A stretch of 62,176 nt of DNA from Roseibacillus sp. (GCA_028821775.1 JAPKFB010000027.1:1-62176), one strand, 5' to 3'; numbered from the stretch's first letter, positions 45,849 to 55,589 are shown. The notes: generated by a model from the sequence alone, not told the origin. A program made the numbers and translations.

Positions 45849-47137
45849 GAGAGTAGCTCGTGATAAACACTCATCACTTTCCCGGCCGCCGCATCCCAAG
45901 TCGCGGCTTTAATATCAATCGCTGCCTGCTTGACCACCTTGTCTCGCAGTTCACCATCCCTGATGAGGTGGACAATATGCTCTGCCATCAAATTGGTGTC
46001 CCAGTAATCCGCTTTTAGGGCTCCTTGCAAAACTTCCGCAACACCTGATTGCTTGGAGAGCACAGCCGGAATGCCAAACTGCGCGGCCTCCAGGGCAGAA
46101 AGTCCAAAGGGCTCGGAGACCGACGGCATGCAGTAGACGTCGGTCATAGAAAGCAACTCATTCACCTTCTCCTTGGCGAGGAATCCAGTGAAATGGAACC
46201 GGCCCCCAAGCCCCTTGAAGGCTCCAGTTTCGATCAGCTGTCGCAGCTTGTCTCCTTTGCCGGCCATGACAAATCGTACCGCAGGTTCACGCTCGATAAC
46301 CTTGCCTGCGATCTCGAGAAAGAACTCGGGGCCCTTTTGAGCCGTCAAGCGTCCAAGAAAGAGAACTACTTTTTCCGGGAACCGGCGCCGACTTCGATAC
46401 CGGCTCACGGGTTCCGCTCCGTTGTGGATCGGTCGCACTTTCGCGCTCTCTATTCCGTAGTGACTCACCACCACCCTGCCGGTGTAGTGGCTCACCGGGA
46501 TCACACGGTCGGCCTCCGTCATCCCGATCTTCTCAAGATCATAGATCCAGCCTCGCGCGTCCGACCCTGCGCGATCGTACTGCGACGCATGAAGGTGAAC
46601 CACCAACGGCTTTCCGGTCACTCTCTTCACTTCCACCCCGGCGAGCCAAGTCATCCAGTCGTGGGCATGGATGAGGTCAAAATCACTTTGCAGGGCAAGT
46701 TTGGCCGCGATTTTGGAAAACTGAATGACCTTCATTCCTAGATCGTCACCATAGAGATCCCCATTGCCAAGGAGGGTGATATCCTCGGAAGTGGTTTGAG
46801 AAAACTCGACCCACTCCTTTGTGCCGGGCACAATTTTTTTGAGAGGGGCCTCCTCAGAGGTGTATGGATCGAGGGAAACCGGGATGAACTCCACTTCCGA
46901 AAAGCTCTCATACCGGTAGTGCTTTTCGGTGACAGCAAGATCCTGGAGCGTCACCTCATTTGCTCCACGCAATTCAAAGCCATCCCTCGGAACATCACGA
47001 TCAATTTGGGGGACGAGAACCTGCAGATCGACTTGACTCGCCAAGGCCTTGGCGAGTCCGTGGCAGGCAACGCCCAATCCGCCATTGATCGCAGGGGGAA
47101 ATTCCCATCCCAACATCAACACTCGCATCCGTTTCAT
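45845..47137 (-). CDS. Glycosyltransferase family 4 (glycogen-synthase-like)
   Basis: 430 residues, GT-B fold. The N-terminal sugar-donor/acceptor loop is GWEFPPAINGGLGVACHGLA, HAHDWMTWLAG follows near 157, and the C-terminal nucleotide-sugar site contains FLGRLTAQKGPEFFLE and SVSEPFGLSALEAAQFGIPAV with the two glutamates of the EX7E motif. These features point to an ADP- or UDP-glucose-dependent glucan synthase or related GT4. GAGGCGAGGGG precedes the start codon. Its last bases overlap the GH57 gene, so the two are co-expressed. Confidence 0.92.
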   Translation of the reverse strand: MKRMRVLMLGWEFPPAINGGLGVACHGLAKALASQVDLQVLVPQIDRDVPRDGFELRGANEVTLQDLAVTEKHYRYESFSEVEFIPVSLDPYTSEEAPLKKIVPGTKEWVEFSQTTSEDITLLGNGDLYGDDLGMKVIQFSKIAAKLALQSDFDLIHAHDWMTWLAGVEVKRVTGKPLVVHLHASQYDRAGSDARGWIYDLEKIGMTEADRVIPVSHYTGRVVVSHYGIESAKVRPIHNGAEPVSRYRSRRRFPEKVVLFLGRLTAQKGPEFFLEIAGKVIEREPAVRFVMAGKGDKLRQLIETGAFKGLGGRFHFTGFLAKEKVNELLSMTDVYCMPSVSEPFGLSALEAAQFGIPAVLSKQSGVAEVLQGALKADYWDTNLMAEHIVHLIRDGELRDKVVKQAAIDIKAATWDAAAGKVMSVYHELLS

Positions 47138-47847
47138 GAGCCCCTCGCCTCCGTTTCTCTTCCACCTGTGGAAGCAATATCTATGCCAGAGAATTTGAAA
47201 AAGGAAAACGTCGAGTTGGTCGAAGAATAAAAGAATTGCGGATTTGGGTGTAGAGTCCTTCGCGGACCACGATCCTTGAGATCAATCACGGTTCCACTAA
47301 TCTTGAGGGCGCCCGCAATTATTAAGATTGCACCAACAACCTGATGATAAATCTTCATCTGGCCATGGAGATCGCAAAAAACGGACTCCGAGTAAGGAGC
47401 GCTTCGTAATCCCAAAGAAATCAACACTCCGGAGAGGAGGTCCTGCAGGAATGCGGCCAATGGCGACGCCCCGCAAGTCCGCGGGAGGAAAGCGAGTCTA
47501 GGGTCTGGTCGAAACCCAGGTGCGGAACCGGTCGGAATAGTTTCGGAAACCCCTGGAAGGAGAAGAGCGATTGGGACCGTCCTGGCGCGGCCGGTCGGAC
47601 CAGGCAGACTCATCACGAGCCCTGCGAGCAACAGGATGACCGCTTGTGGAATGAAGGGCTGGCTGCGTTCCCGAATCGTCACGGAAGGCCCAATCAACTG
47701 CCTTGCGAGCGCCTTCTCACTAATTCCTTCCCTCTGCGGGCTGACCTCTCAACTCAATTCTGAGATAGAACCCTGGGCGGCCAAACAGAAAGCCCGGCCG
47801 GCGATCACCTCCCGGGCCTGTGGATTTGCGACTCTGAGAGGACGCGG
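47138..47847. other. Region without a confident gene between gspG and the glycosyltransferase
   Basis: About 710 bases. A minus-strand frame of 187 codons (47134-47697) ends with ATGA overlapping the glycosyltransferase start, and contains one hydrophobic run (HQVVGAILIIAGALKI from ATG 47358) that recalls the N-terminus of MauE/DoxX proteins. Composition before and after it is not protein-like, so I treat it as possible decayed coding sequence. It should also hold the promoter of the GT4-GH57 unit. Confidence 0.35.
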
Positions 47848-48408
47848 TTACCAGTTCCTGATGTCATCCTCGGTATGCTCCCGGGCATCCGGCCCCATCG
47901 ACCAAAGGTCAAAATCGGGATTCTTCGGGTTATGACTGTCTCCGGAGCGGAATCTCCAGGAATTTCCCCAAGGGTCAACCAGTTTCAGAGGGACTCGACT
48001 CCCCGGGCGAAGGGCAAGCATTTGTTGCTTGTTGATATTCGGGTCGAGCTCGGAGAGATAAATTCGGGCGCCCTCGTCTGGCGTTCCATCGGGCGGAGTG
48101 TCATCCAGGCTTCCCGCAACGCCATCAGGACCGATCCCATCCCCGTAGAGCATCGTGTAAACAATCAGGCCCTTGTCATCAAACTTCTCCGGTAACCCCC
48201 CCGCATCCTGTTTATATTCATCGAGCTTGGCCTCCATGAGCTTGAGCTGGGTCTTGGCCTTGGTCACCGCGGCCTTCCGCTGGACGAAGCCTGAAACGCC
48301 GATCACGAGGCCAGAGAGCACGACGATAATTGTGACCACCACGAGAAGCTCCACGAGCGTGAACCCTCGGAGTCCGTTGGTTTTCTGCAGGTTGCGGAGA
48401 TTTTTCAT
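47848..48408 (-). CDS. gspG: Type II secretion major pseudopilin GspG-like
   Basis: 186 residues. A positively charged leader ending in Gly precedes the class III signal GFTLVELLVVVTIIVVLSGLVI (G|FTLVEL), cleaved by a prepilin peptidase, with Glu5 present. The C-terminal part has PWGNSWRF, SHNPKNPDFDLWSMGPDAR and a final DDIRNW typical of GspG calcium-binding ends. Last gene of the minus-strand group gspE-gspE-gspF-gspG with 23 bases to gspF. Confidence 0.92.
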   Translation of the reverse strand: MKNLRNLQKTNGLRGFTLVELLVVVTIIVVLSGLVIGVSGFVQRKAAVTKAKTQLKLMEAKLDEYKQDAGGLPEKFDDKGLIVYTMLYGDGIGPDGVAGSLDDTPPDGTPDEGARIYLSELDPNINKQQMLALRPGSRVPLKLVDPWGNSWRFRSGDSHNPKNPDFDLWSMGPDAREHTEDDIRNW

Positions 48409-48431
48409 CGGATCAAGAGTAGGCAGGCAGC

Positions 48432-49706
48432 CTACTCCTGCATGGTCTGGATAATCTTAATCAGAGGTAGGAACAATGCAAATACAATTGAGCCCACGAC
48501 CAAGGCCAGGAAGACGATCATGATGGGCTCCAAAACGGAGGTCAGCGCGGTGACCGCGTTATCCACCTCATCGTCGTAAACATCCGCAATCTTAAGAAGC
48601 ATCTCCGGGAGTTGCCCGGTTTCCTCCCCCACGTCCACCATACTGATCACCATCGACGGGAATACCCCACTTCCCGAAAGGGGCTGCACGATGGATTCCC
48701 CCTCCTTGACGGACTCGTGAACCTTTCCGATCGCATCAGAGATCACGACGTTTCCGGCGGTCTCTCGCGTGATATTGAGAGCCTGGAGAATCGGGACCCC
48801 TGAAGTGACCAAGGTTCCGAGCGTCCGAGAGAATCGCGCAATCGCGCTCTTTCGTTGAATATCACCAAAGAGCGGGACCTTGAGCTTCATAGTATCGAGC
48901 ACTCTCCGGCCTCCTTTCGTTCGTCCCCAGAACTGGAAGACAACCCACATACCGAAGGCCCCGCCGAGGATCCACACCGCGTTGGGCAGGATGAAACTCC
49001 GGCTCAGCATGAATTCTGAGAATCCGAAGACGACCTGGGAAATTTTTGGTAGTTCCGCACCCCCCATGTCCGCAAACATGTCTTTGAACTTGGGCACGAT
49101 GAACAACATCAGGAACGTCAGGATCGCCACCGCGATGAACATCACAATGACCGGATAGACCATTGCGGCCACGATCTTGTTCTTCAGTTTGTGGGCCTTC
49201 TCCTGGTACTCCGCGAGCCGGGTCAGGACCACCTCGAGAACACCGCCAAGCTCACCGGCTTTCACCATGTTCACGTAAAGCTTGTCAAAAATCCTTGGGT
49301 GCTGGGCGAGACTTTCCGAAAAGGTCGAACCGCTCTGCACGGAATCCGCGAGAGAGTTGACGGTCCCACGCATAATCTGGTTGGGCTCCCCCTTGGCGAG
49401 GACGGTGAGGCCGCGCAGTAAGGGCAATCCGGAATCGATCAGGGTGGCGAGCTGCCGGGTGAAGATCATGAGGATCTTCGGCTTAACGCGACCGCCGGTA
49501 GAGCCTTTGGCCTTCTTCTTACCGCGTGCTGCCCCCCCCTTCTTGCCGCCTGCGCTAAGTTTCCCCTTGCCGTCCTGGACCACTTGGGTTGGATACAGCC
49601 CTTGGGTCCGGAGCTTCGCGACGGCATCGGCTTCGGAGTCGGCTTCTACCGTTCCGGTCGTTTGCTCGCCCTTGGCGTCTAATGCAATATACTGAAAATT
49701 GGCCAT
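48432..49706 (-). CDS. gspF: Type II secretion/type IV pilus inner-membrane platform protein GspF/PilC
   Basis: 424 residues with three predicted membrane helices (about 190-212, 240-262 and 395-420). The N-terminal FQYIALDAKGEQTTGTVEADSE and the two copies of the helical domain (FTRQLATLIDSGLPLLRGL; FSRTLGTLVTSGVPILQAL) are diagnostic. A Lys/Gly-rich insertion lies near residues 45-70. It forms the platform on which the assembly ATPases act. Confidence 0.95.
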   Translation of the reverse strand: MANFQYIALDAKGEQTTGTVEADSEADAVAKLRTQGLYPTQVVQDGKGKLSAGGKKGGAARGKKKAKGSTGGRVKPKILMIFTRQLATLIDSGLPLLRGLTVLAKGEPNQIMRGTVNSLADSVQSGSTFSESLAQHPRIFDKLYVNMVKAGELGGVLEVVLTRLAEYQEKAHKLKNKIVAAMVYPVIVMFIAVAILTFLMLFIVPKFKDMFADMGGAELPKISQVVFGFSEFMLSRSFILPNAVWILGGAFGMWVVFQFWGRTKGGRRVLDTMKLKVPLFGDIQRKSAIARFSRTLGTLVTSGVPILQALNITRETAGNVVISDAIGKVHESVKEGESIVQPLSGSGVFPSMVISMVDVGEETGQLPEMLLKIADVYDDEVDNAVTALTSVLEPIMIVFLALVVGSIVFALFLPLIKIIQTMQE

Positions 49707-49794
49707 GTGAGTTTGTGTCTAGTGTTATTCAGCTAAGAAAATCAAGCGGTGGGTGAGTGATACAGTAATTCGGCAAGGAAGCGAGGCTCTCCCC

Positions 49795-51474
49795 TTAGGT
49801 GTATTTGAGAACTTCCTCAATCGTGGTGGTCCCTTCGTAAATATTGCGCAGTCCATCTTCGCGCAGGGTCGTCATCCCGAGTTCGATAGCCTTCTGCTTC
49901 AACTGGACGGTGGGCGCGCGATCTGTGATGAGCTCGGCGAGCGGATCGGTCACATCGAGAAGTTCAAACAATCCCCGACGTCCCCGGAGACCACTTCCAC
50001 TGCAGGAGTCACATCCCAGCCCGGTGTAAAACTGTTTGTTTCCCAACTCGTGGAGAGAGAGCCCTAGCTGATTCAAAATCGCCTCATTGGGCTCATAGGG
50101 AGCCTTGCAATCCTTGCAAATCGTCCGCACCAGTCGTTGGGCGAGGATCCCTTCAAGGGAAGCGGCAACGAGGAAGGGCTCTGTTCCCATATCGACCAAA
50201 CGGGTTACCGAACCAGCGGCGTCGTTGGTGTGCAGGGTGGAGAGCACCAAGTGCCCGGTCAGAGAGGCCTGGATGGCAATCTGCGCTGTTTCCAGGTCTC
50301 GAATCTCTCCCACCAGAATCTTATCAGGATCCTGCCGCAGGAAGGCGCGCAGAATGCGTGCAAAGGTCAGTTCGATCCCTTCGTTGACGGGAACCTGGAT
50401 GATTCCGTCGATGTCATACTCGACCGGATCTTCGGCGGTCAAAATCTTGCTCTCGATCGTGTTGATCTCCTTGAGCGCGGCATAAAGGGTGGTGGTCTTC
50501 CCGGCACCGGTGGGTCCGGTCACCACAAAAATACCGTTCGGCTTTTTGATCGTGGCACTCACGTAAGCCTCCACGTGCTGAGGCAGCCCCAGCACACCGA
50601 GGGAGAGGTTCACGTTGGAACGGTCAAGAACCCGCAAAACGACACTCTCGCCGTAAGCGGTGGGCAGCGAAGACACCCGCAGGTCGACCTGCTGTTCGCC
50701 AATCTGCTTCACGATGCGTCCATCTTGAGGTAGCCGGCGCTCAGCGATGTTCATGTTCGACATCACCTTCACCCGCGAAAGAATCGGCAAGGCGAGATGG
50801 GATGGCGGAGGAGCCATTTCATAGAGAGCCCCGTCGACACGGTAGCGAATCTTAAAGTCCTTCTCGAAGGGCTCAAAATGAATGTCTGAAGCGCGCTCCT
50901 TGATGGCCTGATAGATCACCAGGTCGACATAGCGCACAATGGGGGCCGAGTTTGCTTCCTCTGCCAATTCCTTTTCGGACATCTCCTTGCCATCCTTGTC
51001 GAGCTCGCCAAGGAGCTCCGCCATAGCAGCGCCTTCGTCGGCACCGCCGCCGTAGGCTTCATTGATCTTTTGTTCGATGACATGCACCGGTGCAATCACG
51101 ACCTTGATCTCCTTTCCGAGCGCAAAGCGGAGATCCTCCACCGTCTGCGGGTTCATCGGATCGAGGAGTGCGACCGTGATGCCTTCCGCATCGAAGTGCA
51201 GTGGGAGCGCGCCGTGCAGGCGAGCCATGGCAGCCGGGACGACCGCCAGCAGCTCCTCCGGCGGCATGAAGTCGGTGAGATCGGCAAGCTCGCATCCCAG
51301 TTCCTGCGCGATGATTGGCCAGATGTCCTCCTTGGTGTTCACGACTTGAAAATCCGTGAGAATCTCCCCAACGTCCTTACCGCTGGCATCGATCTCGTGA
51401 ATCATATCGTTCCCGAGAGCAGTGTCGATCATGCCGCGACTTACAAAGATGTCGATGACGTTACGATTATCCAT
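49795..51474 (-). CDS. gspE: Type II secretion/type IV pilus assembly ATPase GspE/PilB (second copy)
   Basis: About 559 residues from ATG 51474; the longer frame to 51525 would run into the previous gene. N-terminal MshEN-like domain, then the ATPase core with Walker A GPTGAGKTTTLYA, the Asp box EDPVEYDIDG, and HTNDAAGSV. A tetracysteine zinc site is formed by CKDCK and CDSC. It is a paralogue of the ATPase encoded immediately upstream, 22 bases away. It powers pseudopilus or pilus extension in the inner membrane. Confidence 0.93.
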   Translation of the reverse strand: MDNRNVIDIFVSRGMIDTALGNDMIHEIDASGKDVGEILTDFQVVNTKEDIWPIIAQELGCELADLTDFMPPEELLAVVPAAMARLHGALPLHFDAEGITVALLDPMNPQTVEDLRFALGKEIKVVIAPVHVIEQKINEAYGGGADEGAAMAELLGELDKDGKEMSEKELAEEANSAPIVRYVDLVIYQAIKERASDIHFEPFEKDFKIRYRVDGALYEMAPPPSHLALPILSRVKVMSNMNIAERRLPQDGRIVKQIGEQQVDLRVSSLPTAYGESVVLRVLDRSNVNLSLGVLGLPQHVEAYVSATIKKPNGIFVVTGPTGAGKTTTLYAALKEINTIESKILTAEDPVEYDIDGIIQVPVNEGIELTFARILRAFLRQDPDKILVGEIRDLETAQIAIQASLTGHLVLSTLHTNDAAGSVTRLVDMGTEPFLVAASLEGILAQRLVRTICKDCKAPYEPNEAILNQLGLSLHELGNKQFYTGLGCDSCSGSGLRGRRGLFELLDVTDPLAELITDRAPTVQLKQKAIELGMTTLREDGLRNIYEGTTTIEEVLKYT

Positions 51475-51496
51475 AGTCTGTGTGTCTTGGTCGGAA

Positions 51497-53182
51497 TCAA
51501 TCTGCGTCTGACATAGTAACGGCAATCACCTCGGAAGCCGCGGTGATTCCGGAAAGAACCTTACGAATGCCGTCCTCTCGCAGAGTCCGCATTCCCAACT
51601 CCCGAGCTCGGCGTCGCAAGAGCGGCGTGCTCAGGTTTTCATTGATGAGATGACGCACTTCGTCATCCACCTTGAAAACTTCGAAGATCCCCTGCCGTCC
51701 GCGGAATCCTCCCTGGCGGCAATTGTCGCAACCAACCGGCCCCATAATGGTGCTCTCTACAATCTGGGATCGATCAACCCGCAACATGCGCATCTCCGAA
51801 TCAGTCAATTGAGCTGACCCCTTGCACTCCTTGCACAGAGCACGCACGAGGCGTTGGGCCATGATCGCGCGCACCGCGGAGGCGATCAGAAAGCGCTGCA
51901 CTCCGATGTCGGCAAGACGGGCGACGGCACTGGGGGCGTCATTGGTATGCAGAGTCGAGAAGACCAAGTGTCCCGTCAGGGAGGCTTGAATTGCAATGTT
52001 CGCTGTTTCCACATCACGAATCTCCCCCACCATGATGATATTCGGTGCCTGACGCAACATTGCGCGCAGAGCGGCCGCAAAAGTCATCCCGATGTCGGCC
52101 TTCACCATCACCTGGTTGATTCCCGCGAGTTGATACTCGATGGGATCCTCGACCGTGATGATCTTGCGGTCGGGCTTGTTGATGTAGTTGAGGCAGGCGT
52201 AAAGGGTGGTCGTCTTTCCAGAACCTGTGGGTCCCGTCACGAGGATGATGCCGTCCGGCAGGCCCATGAGTTCGACCATGATTGCTTCGTCATCGGTGAA
52301 GAATCCCAACTCGGGAAGACCAAGGAGAAGGGATGACTTATCAAGAATCCGCATGACGATACTTTCGCCATGGTTACTGGGAACGGAGGACACCCGGAGA
52401 TCGACCTCCTTCCCTCCGATGCGCATCTGAATCCGCCCATCCTGCGGCATGCGTTTCTCCGCGATGCTCATCGTGCCGCTCATCACCTTGACCCGCGCCA
52501 CAATCGCGGGCAGGAGGCGCTTCGGGTGATTGTCGACCTCGATCAATTGGCCATCCACCCGATAGCGAACCCGCAAGCTGGTTTCCAATGGTTCCACATG
52601 AATGTCGGAGGCCCGCATCTTGAAAGCTTCCATCAACATGTTGGACACCATCTTGATGATGGGCGCATCATTGGCGGTGGCTTCTTCCACCCCTTCGTCC
52701 GTGATGACCGTGAAATCTGGAGCTCTCGATTCCTCGGATTCCTCGACCCCGTAGTTTTCCCTCAAGGACTTGGCGACCGCCGAAGGAGTGGCGGCCACAA
52801 AATTCACTTCTCGTCCCACCACGTGGGGCAGGCTGTCGAGCACTTCGAAATCGAGGGCATCCGCCACCGCAATGGTCATGTAGGTCCCGTCATCCTCCAA
52901 GGGGACCGCCCGGAAGCGCTGCGCGACACTCACTTCCACCGCCTCCAATACATTTGGCATGATAGGAATGTGATTGATGTCCACGTAGTCAGTCCCAGCA
53001 CTCACTGCTATGGTCTGCGCGACTTGCTCCTCGGAAACATCGCCCATCACGACGAGGAGATCAACTACACCCTGATTGGGCCCAAGCCCGTCACGCGCCT
53101 TTTCAATCTCTTCAGGAGTCACAATGCCCCCCTCCACTAACAATTCGCTGAGATAATCTTGGTTCGAATACACGTTCTGCAA
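51497..53182 (-). CDS. gspE: Type II secretion/type IV pilus assembly ATPase GspE/PilB (first copy)
   Basis: 561 residues. N-terminal MshEN-like domain (about 1-150), then the ATPase core: Walker A GPTGSGKTTTLYA, EDPIEYQLAGINQ, GEIRDVETANIAIQASLTGH, and the zinc site CKECK/CDNC. An acidic MSDAD tail ends the protein. Two assembly ATPases in tandem recall PilB-type pairs in PVC secretion systems; they may form mixed hexamers or serve different states (inference). First gene of the group. Confidence 0.93.
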   Translation of the reverse strand: MQNVYSNQDYLSELLVEGGIVTPEEIEKARDGLGPNQGVVDLLVVMGDVSEEQVAQTIAVSAGTDYVDINHIPIMPNVLEAVEVSVAQRFRAVPLEDDGTYMTIAVADALDFEVLDSLPHVVGREVNFVAATPSAVAKSLRENYGVEESEESRAPDFTVITDEGVEEATANDAPIIKMVSNMLMEAFKMRASDIHVEPLETSLRVRYRVDGQLIEVDNHPKRLLPAIVARVKVMSGTMSIAEKRMPQDGRIQMRIGGKEVDLRVSSVPSNHGESIVMRILDKSSLLLGLPELGFFTDDEAIMVELMGLPDGIILVTGPTGSGKTTTLYACLNYINKPDRKIITVEDPIEYQLAGINQVMVKADIGMTFAAALRAMLRQAPNIIMVGEIRDVETANIAIQASLTGHLVFSTLHTNDAPSAVARLADIGVQRFLIASAVRAIMAQRLVRALCKECKGSAQLTDSEMRMLRVDRSQIVESTIMGPVGCDNCRQGGFRGRQGIFEVFKVDDEVRHLINENLSTPLLRRRARELGMRTLREDGIRKVLSGITAASEVIAVTMSDAD

Positions 53183-53285
53183 TCAGTGGGTGAAGCCCGG
53201 GATTCGGAAGGACTGCCGGGTCGGGCCGCAAGATGGTCAAGGGCTCCCACCTTGGCAACCCCGGAATTCTCACTCGGGGGGCCCC

Positions 53286-53747
53286 TTATCCCTCCCTGAA
53301 GACCTCCGCCAGGAGCGATTCCTGCAACTCATCCATTTCGGCCCGACTGGTCTCCGTGGTGTCTCCATAGCCACTCAGATGAAGGAGCCCATGAATGAGG
53401 TAGAGAACCAGCTCTCGCTCGACAGAAACCCCATATTCCAAGGCTTGGCGCTCGGCAGTCTCCACGCTGATGAGAATCTCACCCTCCTCGCCATAGGGAA
53501 ATGTAATCACATCCGTAGCGCTCGGGTCGTCCATGAATTGTAAATGCACGCGCCCGATTTTCAGGTCGTCGATGAGGGTAACCGACACTACCAGTGGAGG
53601 ATTAACCCTATCGAGGTAGCGTTCCAAAATTAATTGTATCGCTTGCTCTCCGCATTCTTCGAGACGCTTGAGAAAACCCTCGGGAACGATCCGAACCGCC
53701 TGATCGTTGCGGACCGTAACCCCGCTCCTGGCCTCCCCCTCTTCCAC
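53286..53747 (-). CDS. ybeY: Endoribonuclease YbeY (rRNA maturation)
   Basis: 153 residues from GTG 53747. The metal-binding motif is LIHGLLHLSGYGD: two of the three histidines are conserved and the third (six residues after the second) is Asp. YbeY takes part in 16S rRNA 3'-end maturation and ribosome quality control. FMDDPSATDVITFPYG is the other family hallmark (usually N-x-x-x-R-x-x-x-x-x-T-D-V-L-S-F). The gene follows pgpH with three bases between, the usual order phoH-pgpH-ybeY. Confidence 0.9.
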   Translation of the reverse strand: MEEGEARSGVTVRNDQAVRIVPEGFLKRLEECGEQAIQLILERYLDRVNPPLVVSVTLIDDLKIGRVHLQFMDDPSATDVITFPYGEEGEILISVETAERQALEYGVSVERELVLYLIHGLLHLSGYGDTTETSRAEMDELQESLLAEVFREG

Positions 53748-53750
53748 GGC

Positions 53751-55439
53751 TCAGGAATCGCCGACCGCTCTGCGACGGTGTTTCTCGAGTTCTTCCACCG
53801 ATACGACGTTCCTGGCCTTGCCCCCAGAGGTCGGCGGATCTTCGACCCGCACGGCGCCAAATCGATCAGCACCCTCCTCCTTGTCCTTTCTCGGATAGTC
53901 AATTCGACTGTGCAGCATGCTTCGCAAGGTCTTCGAAAAACTTTCGCGCGCCATTTTGAGCTCTTTCACCGTCAAGCCGCACTCGTCAAGTTGACCGTCC
54001 TTGATCCGATTGAACACAATTTCGTCCACCAGCCCGGAAATTTTTTGGGGAGTCGGCTTTCGCAAACTTCGGGAAGCGCTCTCGACAGCATCCGCCAGGG
54101 AGATGATTCCGCTCTCCCTGGTGCGGGGGCAGGGACCGGGATACCGAAAATTCTTTTCGTTGATCTCGGGAAGATCCTCAGGATTCTCGAGTCCTTCCTC
54201 GACCTTTTCCTCCTGTTGTTTGCGCTGCTCCTGCGCTTTCCGATAGAAGTAGTAGACCAGCGAGTCCCCGTGATGCTCCCGGATGACATCAATGATGCGC
54301 GGGTTGAGTTTGCTCTTGATCGCCATGTCCACGCCGTCCTTCACGTGCGCAATGATCACGAGCGCACTCATGTTCGCCGTGAGCGCGTCATGAGGATTAC
54401 GCTCCCCTTGATTTTCGATGAAATACTCCGGCTTGTTCAGTTTTCCAATGTCGTGAAAATAGGAGCAAACGCGACAAACCATGGGATTGGCGCCGATTAT
54501 CTCGGCTGCAGCCTCAGACAGGGAGGCCACCACCATGCTGTGATGGAAAGTTCCCGGAGCCTCCAACTGCATTCGACGCAACAATTTGTGATTCAGATCA
54601 CTGAGTTCCAACCAGCTGATGTCCGTGGTGAGGCTAAAGCTCGATTCAAGGATAGGGAGCAAGCCGCTCACAATCATCCCTGTCACGAGACCCACCCCGA
54701 AGATCGCAGCCAATTCTGCTCCGAATGACTGCCAGTCCTTCCCTCCTCCTCCGAGTTCCTGAAGGATGATCACATCCAAGCTGCAGGCAAGGAAGACTGC
54801 GGCGGCCCCGGCGTAGAAACCGGCCCGCAGAAGGCGGCCCCGCTTGCGCACTTGGCGGGTCACCAAAACCACGGTCAGGCCACACAGGGCGCTCATGACC
54901 AGGTAGGACAGCATCGATTTCTCCGGGACCAGGAAGCATCCCAGCAAACTCACGACCGCGACTGAATAGAGCCCGAGGCTCGTACCGAGGAGGACTGCGT
55001 GGACAAGAGGGGCAAGGGCATAGGGAATGAGAAGCATCTTGAACGATTCGCTAAGCCCGGGGTTCGCATCGACCAGCACCGTTGCAAATCGGACCAGGGC
55101 GAGATGGGCTGCGAGACCAGCCATCACCAGGAGGACATGCCCATTTCGCCGGGCCACCCGCCTTTGGCACAGTTCGAAGATGAGGATCGCCATCGCCACC
55201 ACCATGAGGCTGGAGAGAATGGCATTGAAGGGAGCAGGTCCAAGCCCAGTGCTCTTTGCAAAATCCAGGATTAGGATACCAATCACTGCCGCGAAGGACC
55301 CGTAGATCACGTAGCGGAGCGATGCGCTGCGATCGAGGGTGCTGGCCACGGGCCCATCAGCCTGCGTTCGGCGCTTCTTGCCGGAGGAGAGGCCCTTTTG
55401 AGTCAGGCGCCAACGCCTGATGGAATCGAACAGTTCCAC
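53751..55439 (-). CDS. pgpH: Short PgpH-like 7TM-HD cyclic-di-AMP phosphodiesterase
   Basis: 562 residues. Several N-terminal helices (about 45-310) lead into a cytoplasmic HD domain: the motif is FHHSMVVASLSEAA then VCSYFHDIGKLNKPEYF, with IREHHGDSLVYYFY later, all typical of PgpH/YqfF, which hydrolyses c-di-AMP. The family usually has an additional extracellular 7TMR-HDED domain of about 200-250 residues after the first helix; here it is absent. C-terminal region is Lys/Glu-rich. Located between phoH and ybeY as expected. Confidence 0.88.
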   Translation of the reverse strand: MELFDSIRRWRLTQKGLSSGKKRRTQADGPVASTLDRSASLRYVIYGSFAAVIGILILDFAKSTGLGPAPFNAILSSLMVVAMAILIFELCQRRVARRNGHVLLVMAGLAAHLALVRFATVLVDANPGLSESFKMLLIPYALAPLVHAVLLGTSLGLYSVAVVSLLGCFLVPEKSMLSYLVMSALCGLTVVLVTRQVRKRGRLLRAGFYAGAAAVFLACSLDVIILQELGGGGKDWQSFGAELAAIFGVGLVTGMIVSGLLPILESSFSLTTDISWLELSDLNHKLLRRMQLEAPGTFHHSMVVASLSEAAAEIIGANPMVCRVCSYFHDIGKLNKPEYFIENQGERNPHDALTANMSALVIIAHVKDGVDMAIKSKLNPRIIDVIREHHGDSLVYYFYRKAQEQRKQQEEKVEEGLENPEDLPEINEKNFRYPGPCPRTRESGIISLADAVESASRSLRKPTPQKISGLVDEIVFNRIKDGQLDECGLTVKELKMARESFSKTLRSMLHSRIDYPRKDKEEGADRFGAVRVEDPPTSGGKARNVVSVEELEKHRRRAVGDS

Positions 55440-55589
55440 GGGATCTGGTTACAAATCAGAGGGTCCCTGCAGAGTGCGGATCAGGACCTTCGCGGCTGAA
55501 TGGTAACAACCTCGAAGCATTGTGACAACGCGATTAAGAGGGGTGCCGTGTCAACTTGTCACGCACAGTGGTGTCATGGCCCGATAAAT

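Noticed and set aside
47134..47697. 187-codon minus-strand frame that ends with ATGA at the glycosyltransferase start
   Set aside because: Only one hydrophobic run looks protein-like; the rest lacks motifs and has poor composition, so it is treated as part of a gene-free region.
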